From the IMG/VR virus record IMGVR_UViG_3300020401_000038, positions 1-36,759 of that record: 36,759 bases of DNA. One strand, 5' to 3'. Under the pieces are notes generated by a model. It worked only from the letters and a program-made list of their open reading frames with translations, had not been told where the DNA came from and made no database searches. Position numbers and translations under genes: made by a program. This stretch comes from a virus. How positions within the stretch are numbered: position 1 is the first letter of the stretch; each line of letters starts with the position of its first letter. Shown in pieces: positions 32,106 through 36,759 of the stretch.

Positions 32106-34363
32106 TGCCACATACAAAATCCCATAAGAGAGGGGCAAACATGAAGGGCTATTCTATTAAAGAATTAGTACCTGAGAATCTTGGTGAAAAAATTATAAAA
32201 GGTAGGCTTCTTGAAGGAACTTTTGATAATATAGGAGCTGGAATACAACAGGATGTAGATAAATGGTCTGATGATGACAATTTAAACATTCATGAAAAAA
32301 GACTCAAGGAACTTCTTATAGGTGTTGGAGATACATATTCAGATATGCGTACGATAGATAAAGAAGAGTTGAAAGAGGCATGGAAAAATCCTATAGACTT
32401 TAAAAATCAAGTAGGTTCATTTCTCGGAGTAAGAGGTCTTGAAGCTGCCGCTTGGTTATCAGATCAAACTCTTGGACGGTTTGGAAGAGGGATTGGTCAA
32501 GCACTTAGAATAGATCCACGTGGTAGAGAAGTACTAGGTGTTGCATCTCAATTCTATACCCCTCTGGGTGTAAAAAAGTTACCCGGTTTAACTAAAGGGT
32601 TTTTAAAGACCAGAATGGGTCAACAAATGCTTAACGAAGCAGGCTTTAATTTAGGCATGCACTATCGTAGTGGTAAAGCAACAGTTGATTCTGTAAAAAA
32701 GGTTGGTAAGAAAGTTAAACAAACACTTACTGAAAAGTTCAGTAAAGACCCAAGCAAACGAGTAGTTAATACTAAACCTATAGAAAAGACTATAGATGAC
32801 GTTGTAGCAAAATCTCCTAAAGATATTAGAGCTATTATTAAAATAGCTAAACAAAATCATATTAGTTTAAGTAAAGCCGAAGATTGGGTTAACCTATCGA
32901 AACGAGCCATTAGACCTAAACAGAGATTAAATCCGGGAACTAACGAAGGTAACAGATTACAAGTATCTCCTGATCCAATAAATAAGAATAATTTAACTTA
33001 TGCTTCAATAGATGATATCAGAAACGCAGAGCTAGCCCTAATAGCTAAAGGTGTTGCTGCTCCTACAACTGAAGACTTATCTAATTATTTAAGTGAGTAT
33101 AAAACTGATCTTACAATTCAACCTAAAAAAGAATGGTACAATAAAAACTTTAAGAAAACTACTATTCATGATCTAGGTCTTTATAGTAAGAAAGCTAAAG
33201 ACTTTACAGATTATAATACATTTGAGGATGCTTTAAATGCGGCTGAAGTTAACCTTCTAGCTACTAAATTAGGCACAAAGAAAAGATGGCAAGGTATAGA
33301 TGCTAAAATAGGTGATGAGTATGTAAAGTTTTTTGGTACAAAGAATGAAGGTATTAAAGTTCTACCTTATAATAAGTGGCATCAGATAAAGAAAAATCCT
33401 TTTGTAGTACCTAAAGATGTTGTCAATAAATTAAAGAGTATGGAACCTAGACAAATAGATTTAATTGATGATAAACCTCCTACTATAGAAAAGATAACTA
33501 AAAAAGGTAAAATTATTAACCAACCAGCACCAACTAAATTTGATAAAGGTACAGTAGATCAGTTTGTTAAATATGTTAATGACGAAATAGCTTGGCAAAC
33601 TGAACAACAAAGAATAGATGAAGACTTTGCTAAAGCATTATATAAGGATTTAGGTATTAGATATCGTAGAGGTAAAACAGTCTTTTCTAGAGATAAAAGT
33701 CACGCCGTAGCAAGATCTGAAGGTGGTCCGGGCTATACATTCCTAGAAGCATGGTGGTCTAACCAGCAACGGGGAGCTAAGGAGATACTTAAACCAGAAA
33801 TACTAGCTGAATTAGGTATTCCTAGAACTTGGGAAGAGTATTTCTACAGATGGTATCAGCAACAAGGCTTAGGAGAACCAGTTACTGATTTAGGTAAACT
33901 AGCAGATATTAGCTGGGATGATTACGAAAGAGCTATGAATGGAGTTCCTGTTAATCAAATTAAAATTGATCGTAGAACAATTAATCACTTAATACAAAGA
34001 CAAATAAAAGATAATACTACTTTAAATCAACCGGGAAACCTAGGAGCAACTATTGGTGAAGACTTTGATATTCTTGTTAAGCGTACCAAAGGTTTAAGTC
34101 CAGATGATGAGTTACTTGGTGAAATTAATCCTAAAGAATTTGACTTAAAATGGCGAGCTAACACTTATCAAACGGGACTAGAAGCTAAAGGTGAATTTTT
34201 AAAAGAAAAATACGAAAAAAAGGTTTATCAAAAAGCTTATAGGCAGAATGTTAAAGAGCAGAAACAAGCTCAAAAGAAAGCTAGTCGAGAGACAAAACAA
34301 TTAGAGAAAAAAGGACAAGGTAAACTTTTTGATTTTTTAAATAATTTATTTCCTGATGACTGA
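32105..34363 (+). CDS. Large hypothetical protein between HNH and TerL, with an HNH-like segment
   Basis: A 752-aa basic protein with no T7 counterpart at this position (T7 has the small Rz gene 18.5 here). The N-terminus is basic (MPHTKSHKRGANMKG). About residues 100-185 are Gly/hydrophobic (FLGVRGLEAAAWLSDQTLGR), and a long Lys-rich middle follows. Residues 531-557 (DKSHAVARSEGGPGYTF and WWSNQQRG) resemble an HNH/colicin-like fold with His533, a GGP turn and Asn553, though the usual middle Asn is not clear. The C-terminus is a Lys/Gln helix ending NNLFPDD. Possibly a virion or packaging-linked nuclease. It overlaps TerL by 8 bases. Confidence 0.82.
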   Translation: MPHTKSHKRGANMKGYSIKELVPENLGEKIIKGRLLEGTFDNIGAGIQQDVDKWSDDDNLNIHEKRLKELLIGVGDTYSDMRTIDKEELKEAWKNPIDFKNQVGSFLGVRGLEAAAWLSDQTLGRFGRGIGQALRIDPRGREVLGVASQFYTPLGVKKLPGLTKGFLKTRMGQQMLNEAGFNLGMHYRSGKATVDSVKKVGKKVKQTLTEKFSKDPSKRVVNTKPIEKTIDDVVAKSPKDIRAIIKIAKQNHISLSKAEDWVNLSKRAIRPKQRLNPGTNEGNRLQVSPDPINKNNLTYASIDDIRNAELALIAKGVAAPTTEDLSNYLSEYKTDLTIQPKKEWYNKNFKKTTIHDLGLYSKKAKDFTDYNTFEDALNAAEVNLLATKLGTKKRWQGIDAKIGDEYVKFFGTKNEGIKVLPYNKWHQIKKNPFVVPKDVVNKLKSMEPRQIDLIDDKPPTIEKITKKGKIINQPAPTKFDKGTVDQFVKYVNDEIAWQTEQQRIDEDFAKALYKDLGIRYRRGKTVFSRDKSHAVARSEGGPGYTFLEAWWSNQQRGAKEILKPEILAELGIPRTWEEYFYRWYQQQGLGEPVTDLGKLADISWDDYERAMNGVPVNQIKIDRRTINHLIQRQIKDNTTLNQPGNLGATIGEDFDILVKRTKGLSPDDELLGEINPKEFDLKWRANTYQTGLEAKGEFLKEKYEKKVYQKAYRQNVKEQKQAQKKASRETKQLEKKGQGKLFDFLNNLFPDD

Positions 34364-36101
34364 TAATGAAATAGTAACCTCTTTAAAAGAAGATTTTAAG
34401 CTGTTCCTACAAGCTTTGTGGGATCAGCTAGGTCTTCCTTCTCCTACGAGGGCTCAATATGCGATTGCTGATTACTTGCAGAATGGTCCCAAGAGACTTC
34501 AGATTCAAGCGTTCAGAGGTGTTGGTAAGTCTTGGATTACTGGTGCTTTTGTGTTATGGACGCTATTTAACGATAACGAAAGGAAAATAATGATTATCTC
34601 CGCCTCTAAGGAGAGGGCGGATAACATGTCGATCTTCTTACAGAAAATTATTATTGAAACACCATGGCTAAGTCATCTACAACCGAAATCGGACGATTCT
34701 CGCTGGAGTCGCATCAGCTTCGACGTCAACTGTTCTCCTCACCAAGCACCAAGCGTAAAGTCGGTGGGAATCACTGGGCAGCTAACCGGAAGCCGAGCCG
34801 ATCTCATGATTTTAGACGACGTAGAGGTACCGGGCAACAGTATGACGGAGCTTATGCGTGAGAAGCTACTTCAACTCTGTACAGAAGCCGAAGCAATCCT
34901 TACGCCAAAAGACGATAGCCGTATTATGTATCTCGGGACTCCTCAGACTACTTTTACTATTTATCGTAAGTTGGCAGAGCGGAATTACAGACCATTTGTT
35001 TGGCCCTCCAGATATCCAAGAAAAGGTAAGCTTAGTCAATATGAAGGACTCTTAGCACCTCAAATACAGGAAGATCTGGATATGGGAGCTGACGAGTGGA
35101 GTGTTACAGATCCCGACAGATTTAGCGAAGACGACCTAGTAGAACGTGAAGCATCTATGGGTCGGAGCAACTACATGCTTCAATTTCAACTAGATACGAG
35201 TTTATCCGATGCAGAAAAGTTCCCTCTTAAAATGGCTGACCTTGTGGTTACTAGCGTCAATCCTACTACTGCTCCTGATAACGTGGTCTGGTGTTCAGAT
35301 CCAGCAAATGTCATCAAAGACGCCCCTACGGTGGGACTGCCCGGGGACTACTTCTACTCACCCATGCAACTACAAGGAGAATGGGGTCCATATTCCGAGA
35401 CCATTTGCTCCGTAGACCCCTCTGGAAGGGGTACAGATGAGACTGCAGCAGCCTTCTTATCTCAACGCAATGGCTTTCTATATCTACACGAAATGAGAGC
35501 CTACAGAGACGGTTATAGCGACGATACACTACTCAACATACTCCGTGGTTGTCGTAAGTATAAGGTTACTAAACTTGTAATAGAGACAAACTTTGGAGAT
35601 GGTATTGTAAGTGAACTATTTAAGAAACATATTCAACAGACGAAACAATATATCGATATCGAGGAGATACGTGCCAATGTTCGGAAAGAAGACCGAATTA
35701 TTGACGCTCTTGAACCTGTGCTTAACCAGCATCGTCTTGTTGTTGATCGTGGGGTTATCGACTGGGATTATTCGTCCAACAAAGATGCACCTCCTGAAAG
35801 TCGACTTCTCTACATGCTCTTCTACCAAATGAGTCGTATGTGCCGTGAGAAGGGTGCAGTTAAGCATGATGATAGACTTGATTGCCTAGCTCAAGGAGTG
35901 AAGTACTTTACAGATGCGATGTCAATCAACGCTCACGACGCCATTGTACAACGTAAAAGAGAGGAATGGGAGTCTATATTGGAAGACTTCCTTACATCGC
36001 CTCACAGGTCCGCTAATCACCTTATACTGGGCATGAATAAGGAACAAAGAGACCAAGCCAATGGATTAGAGGGTGATTCAAAGGTTCCAACATGGACATA
36101 A
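34356..36101 (+). CDS. Large terminase subunit, T7 gp19-like
   Basis: A 581-aa ATPase-nuclease that packages DNA into the head; T7 gp19 is 586 aa. The ATPase Walker A is FRGVGKSW (residues 53-60, Lys58) and Walker B is MILDDVE (151-157). The coupling motif region reads RIMYLGTPQT (189-198). The nuclease acidic residues sit in SVDPSGRGTDE (Asp354), VIETNFGDG (Glu410) and KHDDRLDCLAQG (Asp505/506/509). It overlaps the preceding gene by 8 bases and is the last gene of the late block, followed by a strong terminator. Confidence 0.97.
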   Translation: MTDNEIVTSLKEDFKLFLQALWDQLGLPSPTRAQYAIADYLQNGPKRLQIQAFRGVGKSWITGAFVLWTLFNDNERKIMIISASKERADNMSIFLQKIIIETPWLSHLQPKSDDSRWSRISFDVNCSPHQAPSVKSVGITGQLTGSRADLMILDDVEVPGNSMTELMREKLLQLCTEAEAILTPKDDSRIMYLGTPQTTFTIYRKLAERNYRPFVWPSRYPRKGKLSQYEGLLAPQIQEDLDMGADEWSVTDPDRFSEDDLVEREASMGRSNYMLQFQLDTSLSDAEKFPLKMADLVVTSVNPTTAPDNVVWCSDPANVIKDAPTVGLPGDYFYSPMQLQGEWGPYSETICSVDPSGRGTDETAAAFLSQRNGFLYLHEMRAYRDGYSDDTLLNILRGCRKYKVTKLVIETNFGDGIVSELFKKHIQQTKQYIDIEEIRANVRKEDRIIDALEPVLNQHRLVVDRGVIDWDYSSNKDAPPESRLLYMLFYQMSRMCREKGAVKHDDRLDCLAQGVKYFTDAMSINAHDAIVQRKREEWESILEDFLTSPHRSANHLILGMNKEQRDQANGLEGDSKVPTWT

Positions 36102-36108
36102 AGTCGAT

Positions 36109-36125
36109 CCCTCACGTATAGAGGG
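36109..36125 (+). other. Hairpin with T7-promoter-like sequence just after TerL
   Basis: CCCTC-ACGTATA-GAGGG forms a 5-bp stem with a 7-base loop 7 bases after the TerL stop, leading into a purine-rich tract (GGGGAAGGGAAGGG). The string CTCAC-G-TATAG resembles the T7 RNA polymerase core (CTCACTATAG) with one inserted base. In T7 a promoter (phi-OR) lies at this right-end position. The insertion and the simple hairpin explanation keep confidence low. Confidence 0.3.
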
Positions 36126-36151
36126 GAAGGGAAGGGTGGACCCGACCCCTC

Positions 36152-36194
36152 AGAGGGAAATGATTGTCTTAAACGACAACATCTCCCTCTTTTT
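36152..36194 (+). terminator. Late-region intrinsic terminator
   Basis: AGAGGGA...TCCCTCT continues inward through ATG/CAT and TTGTC/GACAA, giving about 15 paired bases with small mismatches around a TTAAAC loop. Five T residues (36190-36194) follow. It closes the late operon downstream of TerL, as T-phi-like signals do before the terminal repeat in T7-like genomes. Confidence 0.85.
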
Positions 36195-36253
36195 ACTATT
36201 ACCGGTTATCATATGAGTTGATAACTCTCAATATACTACTCCTAACCACTAAT

Positions 36254-36424
36254 ATGATAAAAAAAGAGGATAAGATACGATATATGGTACTATATAACAG
36301 CCATGAGTCAGATAGGGTCTATATAAGGCCAGATGGGACTACATATGTCTGTAAACAGCGTAAGAACGTACCAGATACCTATTATACACCGCAAATGCAA
36401 CTAGAACTACCTCTAGAATTTTAG
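36254..36424 (+). CDS. Possible small hypothetical protein at the genome end
   Basis: A 56-aa frame (MIKKEDKIRYMVLYNSHESD...) with a mixed beta-like, charged composition (RVYIRPDGTTYVCKQRKNV) and a Leu/Pro-rich end (QLELPLEF). It lies past the late terminator and would need its own promoter. No good ribosome-binding site is visible before 36254; the ATG at 36284 has GAGG about 15 bases upstream. Protein-like composition suggests it may be real, possibly an early gene in the terminal region. Confidence 0.45.
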   Translation: MIKKEDKIRYMVLYNSHESDRVYIRPDGTTYVCKQRKNVPDTYYTPQMQLELPLEF

Positions 36425-36457
36425 CATAAATTTGTGAAGAGGAATGGCGTCCTGACC

Positions 36458-36487
36458 GTGACTCACATCCCCCCAATGGGGTATAAT
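36458..36487 (+). promoter_or_regulatory. Candidate sigma-70-type promoter
   Basis: The -10 hexamer TATAAT (36482-36487) is a perfect match. GTGACT (36458-36463) matches 4 of 6 positions of TTGACA at an 18-base spacing. A CCCC-AAT-GGGG hairpin abuts the -10. The inverted repeats starting at 36495 lie just downstream, so a repressor bound there could block initiation. Confidence 0.5.
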
Positions 36488-36494
36488 TATTACC

Positions 36495-36535
36495 GAATAA
36501 TACAGATTAATACTGTATATTAACAGTAATTATTC
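36495..36535. promoter_or_regulatory. Nested inverted repeats, candidate operator
   Basis: TACTGT-ATATTA-ACAGTA (36511-36528) is a perfect 6+6 palindrome. It is enclosed by GAATAAT (36495-36501) and ATTATTC (36529-36535), and an overlapping ACAG...CTGT pair lies at 36502-36516. The half-sites look like the LexA CTGT/ACAG box of Escherichia coli, but the spacing is two bases shorter, so LexA binding is not claimed. An operator or an RNA hairpin are both possible. Confidence 0.5.
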
Positions 36536-36716
36536 TGATTTGAACAGATTAGTAACAGAATCTACACATTATTTGTATTTATTTGTTGCTATCTGTCGGC
36601 GTCTCAGTTGTATCAGTATCATACCGTTATTAGCCTTAGATTCACAATCACATGCGACTCAAATAAGATGTGTGAGTATGCTTAAATCTTGAGTGAGTCT
36701 CAGATGGTGTTGCTAT

Positions 36717-36741
36717 TATAATAGTGTAAGAGAAAAGGAGG
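36717..36741 (+). promoter_or_regulatory. -10 element and strong ribosome-binding site of a new gene
   Basis: TATAAT (36717-36722) without a convincing -35 is followed by AGGAGG (36736-36741), the strongest ribosome-binding site I see in the window. AGGAGG lies 5 bases before ATG 36747. TATAAT falls only about 25 bases before the ATG, so it would give a very short leader. Confidence 0.55.
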
Positions 36742-36746
36742 AACAG

Positions 36747-36759
36747 ATGACAAACATTC
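36747..36759 (+). CDS. Start of a new gene (truncated by window end)
   Basis: ATG preceded by AGGAGG; only Met-Thr-Asn-Ile is visible. From its position after the late terminator and control region it is probably the first early gene of the phage on a circular or concatemeric map. Product unknown. Confidence 0.6.

Larger units (their letters stand above)
36425..36746. other. About 320-base AT-rich non-coding genome-end / early control region
   Basis: No credible gene is present. The stretch contains CCCC-AAT-GGGG directly before a TATAAT (36482), a nest of inverted repeats (36495-36535) and several scattered GACTC/GAGTC elements (36655-36702). A second TATAAT (36717) and a strong ribosome-binding site lead into a new gene. 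It lies between the late terminator and the next gene, where T7-like phages keep the terminal repeat and the first host-RNA-polymerase promoters. The window shows only one copy, so repeat ends cannot be placed. Confidence 0.6.

Noticed and set aside
36511-36528. A canonical LexA (SOS) box
   Set aside because: Half-sites match, but the spacer is 6 rather than 8 bases and cyanobacterial LexA sites differ, so only a generic operator is proposed.

Overview
This window is most of the genome of a T7-like marine cyanophage (a cyanopodovirus of the Autographiviridae type). Nearly all genes lie on the + strand with very short or overlapping junctions. The gene order follows T7: DNA polymerase (gp5) and exonuclease (gp6), then portal (gp8), scaffold (gp9), major capsid (gp10), tail tube (gp11 and gp12), internal core proteins (gp14, gp15, gp16), fibre (gp17), holin, small terminase (gp18) and large terminase (gp19). 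A cyanobacterial host, marine Synechococcus or Prochlorococcus, is indicated by a complete psbA, an hli gene, a cyanophage-type ribonucleotide reductase pair and an apparent glutamine riboswitch with its YRG peptide. The window opens inside the polymerase gene and closes on the first codons of a new gene. RNA polymerase, primase/helicase and any integrase would therefore lie outside it.

Layout. 1-4447 holds replication and nucleotide metabolism: polymerase C-terminus, exonuclease, a small ORF, a class I-like RNR alpha and a compact beta subunit, and two small genes. 4452-9388 is the head-assembly region: a 609-aa unknown, portal, scaffold, a 33-aa basic protein and a Gly/Pro-rich unknown. 9388-10854 is the photosynthesis cassette: hli and psbA, flanked by two mini-ORFs. 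The second mini-ORF starts with a copy of the capsid protein N-terminus. 10917-11859 is a very AT-rich insert carrying a 2OG-Fe(II) oxygenase-like gene and a ParB-like-motif gene. 11826-12102 is a structured leader ahead of the capsid gene, with the riboswitch, the 22-aa YRG peptide, a tRNA T-arm-like hairpin and further hairpins.

12103-29668 is the late structural block: capsid, an intrinsic terminator, tail tube, core proteins and three host-recognition proteins. The first of these, a fibre, contains a cupredoxin-like domain; the second ends in a peptidase-S74 chaperone; the third is glycine-rich. 29669-36101 holds lysis, secretion and packaging: a membrane-anchored protein with a likely CTG start, a putative holin, two overlapping signal-peptide proteins, small genes, TerS, HNH, a 752-aa unknown and TerL. 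36102-36759 is the genome-end region: a strong terminator, one possible small gene, about 320 bases of AT-rich DNA with promoter- and operator-like sites, and a new gene start.

Working together: the phage makes its own dNTPs with RNR and exonuclease-driven recycling, and supports photosystem II with D1 and Hli. It may also tie expression around the capsid gene to cellular glutamine, i.e. nitrogen status. The most unusual area is 10732-12102, where metabolic cargo, a capsid 5'-end remnant and a riboswitch-peptide module sit between psbA and the capsid gene.
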